This document shows, piece after piece, positions 56,622 through 64,000 of a DNA stretch of 64,000 nt. This stretch comes from Actinomadura madurae. GTDB taxonomy: Bacteria; Actinomycetota; Actinomycetes; Streptosporangiales; Streptosporangiaceae. The position numbers were made by a program, and so were the translations under genes. Positions within the stretch are counted from its first letter, which is position 1, and each line of letters begins with the position of its first letter. Under the pieces are notes generated by a model that saw only the letters and a program-made list of their open reading frames with translations, was not told where the DNA came from and made no database searches. Location: NCBI RefSeq assembly GCF_900115095.1, contig NZ_FOVH01000017.1, positions 1-64,000 on the forward strand, in the 5' to 3' direction.

Positions 56622-57953
56622 ATGCCGATGACTGCCCAAAATCCCCCAATGTGGGCAGCCCGCCTCCGCGCCGAGCGTGAAGCGCGAGGCTGGAGTAAAC
56701 ACGAGATGGCCAGGCAACTCCTGAGAGCGGACGGCCTGAAGAAGGGAAACCCGGCCAACCTCGCACGTCAGATCTACGACTGGGAAAAGGGACAGAACTA
56801 CCCTCGCGACTGGGCCCACGCCTACGCGAAAGCGTTCAAATTAGACCCTTCAGACCTCTTCTCAACCGGCCCGGGAAAAGAGGCATCCTCTACCTATGAC
56901 CCCCACCACGACTTCGAGGACGACGAAGTGAAGCGCCGCGCCCTTCTCGGCATCCTCGCCACCACCGCAGCAGCGGCCCCGGTCACCCAGCTCGGTTACG
57001 ACGCCGAACGTCTCCGCGCCATCCTGACCGGCACGCTCACCACCGGAGCCACCACCCGCGACGCCGACGCATGGGAGCAGGTGGTCTACGACTACGCCCG
57101 CGAGGCCGGTTTCGTGCCGCCCCGGCAGGTGCTCCCGGAGATGCTCGCCGACCTCGCCGAACTCGACCTGCTGATCTCCCGCGCCACCAGTGCCGCACGA
57201 CCACGTCTCGTGAACGCGGCGGCGCATCTGTCGATGTTCACCGCCATCTCACTGATCGGGCTGGGCGACGTGCGCAGCGCCCGTCGCTGGTGGCGCACCG
57301 CCATCCGCGCCGCCGACGAGTCCGGCGACCCAGACTTCGGAGCGCTAGCCCGCGGGCGTCATGGGGTGCTCGCGCTGGTCGACGAGGGAAACGAGCCATT
57401 CGTCCTGCACACCGCCGACCAGGCCATAGCGCTCGCAGGGAAGACGCCAGGCGCAGGGTCGGCAGGCGCTCACTCCGCCAGGGCACAGGCACTGGCCAAG
57501 ATGGGGCGGCATGCCGAGGCTCAGGCCGCTCTGGAGGACCTCCAGCGGGCGTTTGATCGTCTTCCCGACGGCGTTCGAGACAACCAAGACTCCGTTCTCG
57601 GATGGTCGGTCCAGCGACTGCACCACACCGCCGCCTACGTACACACCCACACTGGCGAGCATGACCGTGCTCATCGTGCCCAGGACGATGCGCTGGCGTC
57701 CTACACGTCCAAGAGCGTGCTCGGGCCCGCACAGGTCGAGATGTACCGCGCGACCACCCTCATCCAGGAAGGCGACACCGACACTGGCGCCCAGCACGTG
57801 ATGAAGGTCTTGGAGGGTCTCCCCGCCGGACACCGCAGGACCCACACCGTCCGCAAGAACGCCGTAACGGCCCTCATCCAGACGTCTTCCAAGGACGCTC
57901 GCAGGCCCGCCGTTCGAGACGCGTACGCCAGGCTCGCCACCGCTGCGCACTGA
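56622..57953 (+). CDS. XRE-family regulator with TPR-like C-terminal domain
   Basis: A 443-residue regulator from ATG 56622 (ATG 56628 possible). N-terminal helix-turn-helix LRAEREARGWSKHEMARQLL and QIYDWEKGQNYPRDW in residues 10-75; then KRRALLGILATTAAAAPVTQ, and a long array of TPR-like helices (DVRSARRWWRTAIRAADESG, GRHAEAQAALEDLQRAFDRL, EHDRAHRAQDDALASY). This layout suggests sensing of a peptide or protein partner through the TPR domain. AAGGGGG precedes the start. Less GC-rich than its surroundings, perhaps acquired. Confidence 0.82.
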   Translation: MPMTAQNPPMWAARLRAEREARGWSKHEMARQLLRADGLKKGNPANLARQIYDWEKGQNYPRDWAHAYAKAFKLDPSDLFSTGPGKEASSTYDPHHDFEDDEVKRRALLGILATTAAAAPVTQLGYDAERLRAILTGTLTTGATTRDADAWEQVVYDYAREAGFVPPRQVLPEMLADLAELDLLISRATSAARPRLVNAAAHLSMFTAISLIGLGDVRSARRWWRTAIRAADESGDPDFGALARGRHGVLALVDEGNEPFVLHTADQAIALAGKTPGAGSAGAHSARAQALAKMGRHAEAQAALEDLQRAFDRLPDGVRDNQDSVLGWSVQRLHHTAAYVHTHTGEHDRAHRAQDDALASYTSKSVLGPAQVEMYRATTLIQEGDTDTGAQHVMKVLEGLPAGHRRTHTVRKNAVTALIQTSSKDARRPAVRDAYARLATAAH

Positions 57954-58002
57954 TCTGGGCAGGCGAGGAACGGCCCGGCCAGAAGAACGACGAAACAGCG
58001 CC

Positions 58003-58035
58003 GCACGCGGCCGCCGAGTGAGACGGCGGCCGTGC
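58003..58035 (+). terminator. intrinsic terminator after the XRE gene
   Basis: GCAC-N-GGCCGCCG / CGGCGGCC-GTGC inverted repeat with a 7-nt loop, about 50 bp after the XRE stop codon. Confidence 0.55.
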
Positions 58036-58128
58036 GCCGCTCCGCCGTGGATTCAGGACAGGATCTGGCCGCTACGGTCTCTAGCGTGGTCGTTGACCGA
58101 TGGAACGACGACCACGAAGGCGGAACTT

Positions 58129-58641
58129 ATGGAGCTCACCGGGGAGCGGGCCGATCTGCTCGCGATGCTGGCCAAGTACCGGCACTTCCTGCGGTTCACC
58201 ACGCGTGACCTCGGCGACGAGCAGGCCGGGCTGCGGACCACGGCCAGCGAGCTGTGCCTGGGCGGCCTCATCAAGCACGTCACCGGCGTCGAGCGGGGCT
58301 GGGCGGAGTTCATCGTGGAGGGCCCGTCCGCCATGCCCGACTTCACCGCGATGACCGAGGAGGACTTCGCCCGCCGGGCCGAGGAGTTCCGGATGCTGCC
58401 CGGCGACACGCTGGCCGGTGTGCTGGACGCCTACGACGAGGTGGCCCGAAGGACCGACGAGCTCGTCACCACGGTGCCCGACCTGGACGCCGTCCAGCCC
58501 CTGCCCAAGGCGCCGTGGAACACCGAGACGCACTGGTCGACGCGCCGGGTGATCCTGCACATCATCACCGAGACGGCGCAGCACGCCGGGCACGCGGACA
58601 TCATCCGCGAGTCCCTGGACGGCGCCAAGAGCATGGGCTGA
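58129..58641 (+). CDS. DinB-like (DUF664) putative metal-dependent protein
   Basis: A 170-residue four-helix-bundle protein of the DinB/MDMPI superfamily. Probable metal-binding histidines: GGLIKHVTGVERGWAEFIV and the ITETAQHAGHADIIRESLDG motif (HxxH). Such proteins act as thiol-dependent, often mycothiol-linked, enzymes; substrate unknown. ATG 58129 is favoured by GAAGGCGGAA upstream; a TTG at 58093 would add 12 residues. Confidence 0.85.
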   Translation: MELTGERADLLAMLAKYRHFLRFTTRDLGDEQAGLRTTASELCLGGLIKHVTGVERGWAEFIVEGPSAMPDFTAMTEEDFARRAEEFRMLPGDTLAGVLDAYDEVARRTDELVTTVPDLDAVQPLPKAPWNTETHWSTRRVILHIITETAQHAGHADIIRESLDGAKSMG

Positions 58642-58650
58642 GCCACCGCG

Positions 58651-58679
58651 CGGCCGGCTCCCCCTCACGGAGCCGGCCG
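58651..58679. terminator. bidirectional intrinsic terminator
   Basis: CGGCCGGCTCC / GGAGCCGGCCG 11-bp perfect stem with a 7-nt loop between the convergent DinB-like and VOC genes. Confidence 0.75.
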
Positions 58680-58690
58680 TGGGGCGGGCA

Positions 58691-59131
58691 TCAGCCGAGT
58701 TCCTGGGCCAGCCCGACGACGATGTTCTCGGGGCCGCGGACGTAGCAGAGCAGATAGACGTCCTCGTATCGGACGATCTCGCCGACGAGTTCGGCGCCGT
58801 GGGTCTTCAGGCGGGCGACCGTGTCCTCGATGTCGTCGACGGCGAACATGACGCGGCGAATGCCCAGCGTGTTCGCCGGCGGGTTCTCCGGCTCCGGCCT
58901 TATCGCCGCGGGCTGATGGAAACGCGCCAGCTCGATGCGGCCGCCACCGTCCGGGGTCCGGAGCATGGCGATGTCCTGCTCGACGTCGTCGAGCCCGATG
59001 ACCCGTTCCGCCCAGCGACCTTCGAGCGGCCCCTTTCCCTCAAGCTCCATGCCGAGTTCCGTGAAGAACGCGATGACGGCATCGAGGTCGTCCACGACGA
59101 TGAGCACGTTGTCCATCCGCTTGAGCGCCAT
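58691..59131 (-). CDS. VOC-family (glyoxalase/bleomycin resistance-like) protein
   Basis: A 146-residue vicinal-oxygen-chelate protein with two beta-alpha-beta-beta-beta halves: MDNVLIVVDDLDAVIAFFTE, GGRIELARFHQPAA, then LGIRRVMFAVDDIEDTVARL and PENIVVGLAQELG. Possible metal ligands are the E/H residues of these strands. May be a dioxygenase, glyoxalase or binding protein. ATG 59131 is chosen over an upstream GTG. Confidence 0.87.
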   Translation of the reverse strand: MALKRMDNVLIVVDDLDAVIAFFTELGMELEGKGPLEGRWAERVIGLDDVEQDIAMLRTPDGGGRIELARFHQPAAIRPEPENPPANTLGIRRVMFAVDDIEDTVARLKTHGAELVGEIVRYEDVYLLCYVRGPENIVVGLAQELG

Positions 59132-59181
59132 ACGCCCGAGCGTACGGAGGCCCGCCGACAATTCCATGGCGGTCGATGGGA

Positions 59182-59583
59182 TCAGGCGGAAAGGCGGCGG
59201 GCCACGGCCGGGATCACGATCGCGGCGGCGACCACGTGCGTCAGCATCAGCAGCATCCTCGTCGCCGCGGACGCGTCCGCGAGCACGTCCGGCACGAGCG
59301 ACAACGCGGTGAGCGCGATCGTGGTGCGGACGAACGCCGTGCGCGGACGGCGGGCCACGTGAGCCAGCACCAGCGCGAGCGCCAGGCCCACCGCGGAGAA
59401 GAAGGCGGTCAGCACGGCGAACATGGGCACCGGGATGGGCTTCCCGCCGATGTCGAGGCTGATCCCGGCGAGCTCACCCGCCGCGGCGACGGTCGCGGTC
59501 ACCGCGGAGGCGACGGCCGCGGCGGTCAGGCCGCCGATGATCAGCGGCTTCGCGGGAGCGGGGACGGTGGTGGTGACGGACAT
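59182..59583 (-). CDS. DUF6069-like four-helix membrane protein
   Basis: A 133-residue membrane protein from ATG 59583 with four helices: PLIIGGLTAAAVASAVTATV, PMFAVLTAFFSAVGLALALV, FVRTTIALTALSLVPDVLAD, MLLMLTHVVAAAIVIPAVAR. The helix pattern and the VPDVLAD segment fit actinobacterial DUF6069 proteins. Function unknown. GAGG-like sequence precedes the start. Confidence 0.7.
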   Translation of the reverse strand: MSVTTTVPAPAKPLIIGGLTAAAVASAVTATVAAAGELAGISLDIGGKPIPVPMFAVLTAFFSAVGLALALVLAHVARRPRTAFVRTTIALTALSLVPDVLADASAATRMLLMLTHVVAAAIVIPAVARRLSA

Positions 59584-59948
59584 CGTGAACCTCCGGTGTG
59601 CGGCGACCGGCCGTTGCCGGTCTCTCACCTTGGCTACGAACGGGCCCGACACCTTTCGACACCACCGCGGAAAGGAATCTGGAGAGGTGCTCACACCGAC
59701 CGAGTCCCCGGTGACAGGTGCAGAACGCGGCGGGCGCCGGGTAGCAGCGGCATCGACTCCCTGCTTCGCTTTGATCACTTGTCGTTGTGGCCGCCGCCGC
59801 GTTTGTCACGGTGCAGGCTTGGCGCTTGACGGACGAGGTCATCTAGCAGCCCGCAGGCGGTCCGGCCGCGCCGGCAATCCCATGGCGGTCGCTGCGATCA
59901 TGCGGTTACGCTCGGGCAGGAACGCCGCTGCGAAGGAGGCTTCCGTTC
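59584..59948. other. 365-bp divergent intergenic region
   Basis: Separates the DUF6069-like gene and the cold-shock gene. It holds their promoters. I find no credible gene or hairpin terminator, only short inverted repeats such as GGCGACCGGCCGTTGCCGG near 59600. Confidence 0.4.
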
Positions 59949-60365
59949 ATGGCCGAGGGCAGCGTTCGGTGGTTCAACGATGAGCGGGGATTCGGCGTCA
60001 TCCAGCAGGACGGTGGCCCCGAGCTGCGTGTCCAGTACCTCGATATCCAGCGCAACGGGTACAAGACCCTGGAGGCCGGGGAGCGCGTGTCGTTCGACGT
60101 CAGACGCGACGTGCACGGACTTCACGCCGTCACGGTCACTCCGCTGGGAACGTCGGCCCCACCGCCGCCCGCCCCGCCCCCAAGGCCGACCTCGACGCCG
60201 GTCCCCGGCTGGCGACGAGCACTCGGGCACGCACTAATGGCGCTCTGCATCGCGTCCTTCGTGGCCTTCTTCGTCTCAATATTCATGAGCATCGAGTGGG
60301 GCGCCCTGTTCCTACCTTCCGCCTTCGCCCTGGGCTACCTGAGCGTGACACTCACCGGCGACTAG
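59949..60365 (+). CDS. cold-shock-domain protein fused to membrane helices
   Basis: A 138-residue protein. Residues 1-65 form a cold-shock domain: GSVRWFNDERGFGVIQQDGG, where RNP1 is GFGVI, while RNP2 is degenerate (LRVQYLDI instead of VFVHFSAI). A proline-rich linker (APPPPAPPPRPTSTPVP) leads to two membrane helices, ALGHALMALCIASFVAFFVS and GALFLPSAFALGYLSVTL. Probably a membrane-anchored nucleic-acid or protein binder. ATG 59949 follows GAAGGAGG. Ordinary CspA proteins are about 67 residues and soluble. Confidence 0.75.
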   Translation: MAEGSVRWFNDERGFGVIQQDGGPELRVQYLDIQRNGYKTLEAGERVSFDVRRDVHGLHAVTVTPLGTSAPPPPAPPPRPTSTPVPGWRRALGHALMALCIASFVAFFVSIFMSIEWGALFLPSAFALGYLSVTLTGD

Positions 60366-60417
60366 AAGACTGCTGAAACTCTTGCGAAAGGAGGCGGTCG
60401 CCTCCCGCCGTAGCGGC

Positions 60418-60762
60418 TCAGTGGGCCGACACGGGCTCCAGCGGCTGTTCCGATTGCTCGGGAGGCGGGGCGTGGACGAGGACGCCGGGGGCCGTGTCCC
60501 GGCTGGTCAACCGGTTGGCGTAGATGATCACGACGACGACGGCGACGAGGACGGCCATCAGGCCGAAGACAACGTCCGCGGCCCGTTCCGGACCCAGGCG
60601 CGCGACGATGTAGCCGGCGCAGAGGGCGCCGGCCGCGGCTGAACTGCGGCTGATGAAGCTGCTCGCGCTCGCGACGCGGGCGAGGAGTTTCGGGTCGATC
60701 TCCCACGCCTGGTAGAGATTGAGCGCGACGTTCACGTTCGCGCCGACGAAACCGCAAGGCCA
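60418..60762 (-). pseudogene. C-terminal fragment of an MFS transporter
   Basis: About 110 residues resembling the last membrane helices of an MFS permease: GANVNVALNLYQAWEIDPKL, SSAAAGALCAGYIVARLGPE, DVVFGLMAVLVAVVVVIIYA, with a Pro/Glu tail. No N-terminal ten helices are present upstream, where sequence is non-coding, so the gene is truncated. ATG 60735 could start a 105-residue product but that is unlikely to transport anything. Confidence 0.55.
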
Positions 60763-61053
60763 CGTTTCAGGGCGCTGACCACTCCGGTCTCTTCCAGTCT
60801 GCTGGCCTCGAATAACCGTGATGGCCGATCCAGGCCGCCCGCGCCACGTGCCTCACCGTCGACATGAACCCGAGATTAGCGAGTCATTTCAGATCCAGGG
60901 GGCGGCGGACCTCAGTCCAATAGCGGGCCTACTCCATCAGCACCGCGCCGGCTCGTGGACGATCGCGGCCCTGCCGGAGAAGACGGGATGACACAAATCT
61001 GAAGTGCTCATGTGCTTGTCTCTGTGCAAAGGTTCGTCGACATCGAGGTGACA
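60763..61053. other. non-coding gap
   Basis: 291 bp between the MFS fragment and the small secreted peptide. No gene visible. It is lower in GC than the window as a whole and carries the likely promoter of the peptide gene. Confidence 0.4.
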
Positions 61054-61188
61054 ATGCGGCTCATCACGTCTGCCCTGGCCGTCAGCGCGTTGGCGATCGG
61101 CATGGTCTTCGCGGCCGGCCCGGCCAACGCCGATTCCCCTTGGGAAGCGCCCGGCACTGGCTCCAGCGACTACCTGCCGTACGACTAG
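61054..61188 (+). CDS. 44-residue secreted peptide
   Basis: A short open reading frame from ATG 61054 with GAGGTG 5 bases upstream. MRLITSALAVSALAIGMVFA is a classical signal-peptide start, followed by a cleavage motif ANA. The predicted mature peptide is DSPWEAPGTGSSDYLPYD, 18 residues, acidic, with one Trp and two Tyr and no Cys. Too short for routine gene calling. Function unknown; could be an extracellular signal or simply a small secreted protein. Confidence 0.65.
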   Translation: MRLITSALAVSALAIGMVFAAGPANADSPWEAPGTGSSDYLPYD

Positions 61189-61240
61189 ACGCGAGGTCGG
61201 TCGGGGCGCGGAGCGGTCCGACCGACCTCGGCGGCGGGGG

Positions 61241-61669
61241 TTACAGGTCGGTGCCGTTCACCTGGAGGGCCACGTCGATGTTGCCACGGGTGGCGTTGGA
61301 GTAGGGGCACGCCTGGTGTGCGGCCTTGACCAGGTCGACGGCCTGCTCGTCGGTGACCGACGGGAGCGAGATCCGCAGGTGCGCGCCCAGCTTGAAACGG
61401 CCGCCGCCGGCCGGGATGAGGGCGACGGACGCGTCGATCCGCGCGTCGTCGGCCTTGAGGTTCTCGCGCTGGCCGACCATCGCGAGGACCGTGCCGAAGC
61501 AGGCCGCGTAGCCGACCGCGAAGAGCTGCTCGGGGTTGGCGCCCTCGCCGTCCCCTCCGAGCTCCTTCGGCAGGCGCAGGTCGAGGTCGAGGCGCCCGTC
61601 GGACGTCCGGCCGCGGCCGTTCCTGCCACCGGTCACCTGCGCCTCGGCCGTGTAGAGCGGTGCGGTCAT
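61241..61669 (-). CDS. ohr: organic hydroperoxide resistance protein Ohr (OsmC family)
   Basis: A 142-residue thiol peroxidase reducing organic hydroperoxides. Both redox cysteines are present, in VGYAACFGTVLAMVG and AHQACPYSNATRGN, and the N-terminus PLYTAEAQVTGGRNGRGRTS is typical of Ohr rather than OsmC. ATG 61669 is chosen; an upstream ATG gives an atypical extension. No OhrR regulator is adjacent. Divergent from the LLM oxidoreductase gene. Confidence 0.93.
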   Translation of the reverse strand: MTAPLYTAEAQVTGGRNGRGRTSDGRLDLDLRLPKELGGDGEGANPEQLFAVGYAACFGTVLAMVGQRENLKADDARIDASVALIPAGGGRFKLGAHLRISLPSVTDEQAVDLVKAAHQACPYSNATRGNIDVALQVNGTDL

Positions 61670-61763
61670 GTGACTCTCCATCCTGTTGATGTCTGAATCT
61701 TGCACTTCAAAAAGAAGAAGTCAACGGTTATGGTCGTGGAACCACGATCACCCGGAGGCGACG

Positions 61764-62690
61764 ATGGCGAGGCTGGAGATCGGCTACCTGCTGCCGACGC
61801 GGGAGCAGGACCTGCTGGGCGAGCACGACCCCGGGCGGCTCGTCGCCCAGGCGCGGCGGGCCGAGGAGCTGGGGCTGGACTCGGTCTGGGCGGGCGACAG
61901 CCCCGTGACCAGGCCGCGCGCCGACCCGCTGATGCTGCTGGCGGCCGTGGCGCAGGCCACCGAGCGGGTCGCGCTCGGGACGGCGGTGCTGCTGCCGGCG
62001 CTGCGCCATCCGATCCTGCTGGCCCACCAGCTCGCCACGCTCGACCGCCTGTCGGGCGGGCGGGTGATCGCCGGCATGGGGGCCGGGTTCCCGATGCCCG
62101 CCACCGAGGCCCAGTTCGCGGCGGTCGGGGTCGGGTTCGGCCGCCGTGTCGGCCGGATGGAGGAGTCGATCGAGGCGATGCGGCGGCTCTGGACCGGGGA
62201 CGCGGTCTCCTACCAGGGGCGGCACTTCGCGTTCTCGGACGTGCGGATCGTGCCGCCGCCGACGAGTCCCGGAGGGCCGCCGATCTGGCTGGCGGGGAGC
62301 GGGACGGCACTGCCGCGCGTGGCGCGTCTCGCCGACGGGTGGCTCCCCTACCCGCCCGAGGCGGCCACGTACGCGAAGGAACGCGAGCTGATCGGGCGCG
62401 CGACCCCGGCCCTGTACGCGACGCTCTGCCTGGACGACGACCCGGAGAAGGCCCGCCACCGGCTGCGGACGAGCATCGAGCGCTACTACGACGCGCCGCT
62501 GGAGTTCGTCGCGTCCGTCCAGGCCCTGTTCGCCGGAACGGCCCGCCAGGCCGCCGACTGGCTGAGCGGCTACATCGAAGCCGGCGCCCGCCACGTGGTG
62601 ATCCGGCTGGCGACCGAGGACCACGACGCGGACCTGGAGCGGTTCGGCGACGAGGCCCTTCCCCTGCTGCGCGAGAAGGCGCACCGATGA
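61764..62690 (+). CDS. LLM-class (luciferase-like) flavin/F420 oxidoreductase
   Basis: A 308-residue TIM-barrel oxidoreductase of the bacterial luciferase superfamily. IGYLLPTREQDLLGEHDPGR, ELGLDSVWAGDSPVTRPRAD, ALGTAVLLPALRHPILLAHQ, TLDRLSGGRVIAGMGAGFPM, PIWLAGSGTALPRVARLADG are typical FMN or F420 binding segments. Cofactor and substrate unknown. ATG 61764 follows CGGAGG. Its stop overlaps the hydrolase start as ATGA. Confidence 0.88.
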   Translation: MARLEIGYLLPTREQDLLGEHDPGRLVAQARRAEELGLDSVWAGDSPVTRPRADPLMLLAAVAQATERVALGTAVLLPALRHPILLAHQLATLDRLSGGRVIAGMGAGFPMPATEAQFAAVGVGFGRRVGRMEESIEAMRRLWTGDAVSYQGRHFAFSDVRIVPPPTSPGGPPIWLAGSGTALPRVARLADGWLPYPPEAATYAKERELIGRATPALYATLCLDDDPEKARHRLRTSIERYYDAPLEFVASVQALFAGTARQAADWLSGYIEAGARHVVIRLATEDHDADLERFGDEALPLLREKAHR

Positions 62691-63376
62691 CCACGTTCGT
62701 TCTCGTTCATGGTGCGTGGCACGGTCCCTGGGCCTGGGAGCGGGTCGTCCCGCTGCTGCACGCCGCCGGGGCGCGCACGCTCACCCCCACCCTCGGCGTT
62801 GGTGACGACCACGGCCTCCACGACCACGCCGCGGCCGTCGTCGCCGCGCTCGACACCGTCCGCGACGAGGTCGTGCTGGTCGGGCACAGTTACGCGGGCC
62901 TGGTCGTGCGGGAGGCCGCCGACGCGCGCCCCGGCAGGGTCGGCCACGTCGTCATGGTGGACGGGTGGGCGGGGCCCGACGGCGCCGGCATGTTCGACCT
63001 GGCCCCGGACCCGTTCGTCCAGTTGGCCCGGACGGCGGCCGAGACGCTCGGCGACGGGCGCCGGATCCCCGCCCCGCCCCCGGCCGCGTTCGGCATCACG
63101 GACCCCGGCGTGGCCGACCGGCTGGCCGCGCGCCTCCTCCCCCAGCCCCTCCGGACGTTCACCGAGCGCACCCGCCTCAGTGGCGCCGTCGACCGGATCC
63201 CCGGGACGGCCGTCTATTGCAGGCCGCTGACCTACCCCTTCGACCGGTTCGGCAAGGACGTCGGATACCGGCCGATCGCCCTCGACGGCCCCCACGACGT
63301 GATGCTGACCGACCCGGAACCGCTCGCCCGCCTCCTCCTGGAGGTTCAGGAACGGGAAGCGCGAAGTCTAGAGTGA
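62687..63376 (+). CDS. alpha/beta hydrolase
   Basis: A 229-residue alpha/beta-hydrolase-fold enzyme. Oxyanion HGAWHGPWAWERVVPLL, nucleophile elbow LVGHSYAGLVVREAAD with the serine, and a C-terminal His in LDGPHDVMLTDPEPLARLLL; the acid residue is likely D or E before it. Related to esterases/hydroxynitrile-lyase-like proteins. Coupled to the LLM oxidoreductase gene; together they may degrade or tailor a small molecule. Confidence 0.9.
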   Translation: MTTFVLVHGAWHGPWAWERVVPLLHAAGARTLTPTLGVGDDHGLHDHAAAVVAALDTVRDEVVLVGHSYAGLVVREAADARPGRVGHVVMVDGWAGPDGAGMFDLAPDPFVQLARTAAETLGDGRRIPAPPPAAFGITDPGVADRLAARLLPQPLRTFTERTRLSGAVDRIPGTAVYCRPLTYPFDRFGKDVGYRPIALDGPHDVMLTDPEPLARLLLEVQEREARSLE

Positions 63377-63380
63377 TGAA

Positions 63381-64000
63381 GTGGAACAGCGAACGTACAA
63401 CCAGTACTGCGCGACCGCGCGCACCCTCGACATCGTCGGCGAGCGCTGGACACTGCTGCTGGTCCGCGAGCTGCTGACCGGGCCGAAGCGGTTCGGCGAC
63501 CTCGGGGCGAGCCTGCGCGGCCTCGGCACCGGGCTGCTGGCCGCCCGGCTGAAGCACCTGGAGCGCGAGGGCCTAGTGCGCAAGATCACGCTGCCGCCGC
63601 CCGCCCGCACCCCCGCGTACGCGCTCACCGAGGCCGGCGAGGACCTCGGCCCGGCCGTCATGGCGCTGGCCAGATGGGGCCTGAAGTGGGCGATGGGCGA
63701 GCGCCGCGAGACCGAGACGTTCCACCCGGGCTGGACGGTGCTCGGCCTGCGCGCCTCCTTCGATCCCGAGGCCGCCGCCGGGCTCCGCGCCGTGTACGAG
63801 TTCCGCGTCGACGACGAGGTCTTCCACGCCCGGATCGACGACGGGACGATCGAGGCGCTGCACGGCCCCGCCCAGCACCCGGACGCGACGATCACGATCG
63901 GCGAGGAGGCGCTCGTCGGCCTGACGGGCGCCGGCGGCTCGTTCGCCGAGGCGATCCGGGACGGCTCGGCGTCGGCGTCCGGCGACACCGAGGCCCTGCG
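63381..64000 (+). CDS. HxlR-family regulator with SCP2-like C-terminal domain, partial
   Basis: Begins at GTG 63381, four bases after the hydrolase stop, and runs off the end of the window (about 206 residues seen). N-terminal HxlR winged helix: YNQYCATARTLDIVGERWTL, LLVRELLTGPKRFGDLGASL, LLAARLKHLEREGLVRKITL. From about residue 110 a second domain with FRVDDEVFHARIDDG and ATITIGEEALVGLTGA resembles the SCP2 sterol-transfer-like fold often fused to HxlR regulators. Likely regulates the upstream LLM/hydrolase genes. The 3' end is missing. Confidence 0.85.
   Translation, partial: MEQRTYNQYCATARTLDIVGERWTLLLVRELLTGPKRFGDLGASLRGLGTGLLAARLKHLEREGLVRKITLPPPARTPAYALTEAGEDLGPAVMALARWGLKWAMGERRETETFHPGWTVLGLRASFDPEAAAGLRAVYEFRVDDEVFHARIDDGTIEALHGPAQHPDATITIGEEALVGLTGAGGSFAEAIRDGSASASGDTEAL

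Overview
This window is high-GC DNA from an actinomycete. Evidence: mycothiol biosynthesis (mshA), CarD, a SenX3/RegX3-type phosphate pair divergent from phoU, many GTG/TTG starts, pervasive 4-nt stop/start overlaps, and abundant MarR/TetR/XRE regulators. The overall gene style suggests a filamentous actinomycete, perhaps near Actinomadura/Thermomonosporaceae. That placement is inference from gene content, not a measured phylogeny.

Layout. 1-4476: two adjacent IS481-type insertion sequences, 14 bp apart. The second carries a translationally coupled Nudix hydrolase inside its inverted repeats. 4506-9319: an accessory segment ending at a tRNA-Thr gene. It holds an XRE-type regulator / HExxH protein / gamma-glutamylcyclotransferase-like operon, five tiny coupled genes, and the tail of a tyrosine integrase facing the tRNA 3' end, which suggests a decayed integrated element. 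9443-15648: two modules pairing a YCII (DGPF) protein with an ECF42-type sigma factor flank the housekeeping genes cysS and rlmB. 15743-31936: a conserved actinobacterial block (fahA, ispF, carD, regX3, senX3, phoU, gpmA, a YbjN-type gene, mshA) mixed with membrane proteins, a lipoprotein, a secreted beta-propeller protein and a MarR/MFS efflux pair. 32071-48894: metabolic and regulatory genes in small units with recognisable operators, including an acyl-CoA synthetase, macro-domain protein, extradiol dioxygenase, AlkZ-like glycosylase, class I amidotransferase, a TetR-controlled methyltransferase operon, trpS behind a tryptophan attenuator, and a MarR/MFS pair. 48891-53600: three tandem GC-rich repeats, a BlaI/M56 pair, a NarL-type two-component system and a GT87 glycosyltransferase. 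53509-57953: bluB under a cobalamin riboswitch, then a second copy of the tiny-gene pair divergent from an XRE/TPR regulator. 58129-64000: DinB, VOC, membrane, cold-shock, Ohr, LLM oxidoreductase, hydrolase and HxlR genes, plus a 44-residue secreted peptide.

The best candidates for something undescribed are (i) the IS481-type element with an integral Nudix gene and a triplicated C-terminal transposase module, and (ii) a pair of tiny paralogous proteins divergently transcribed from XRE-type regulators at two loci about 47 kb apart. The clearest regulatory finding is a textbook ribosome-mediated tryptophan attenuator in front of an auxiliary-type trpS.
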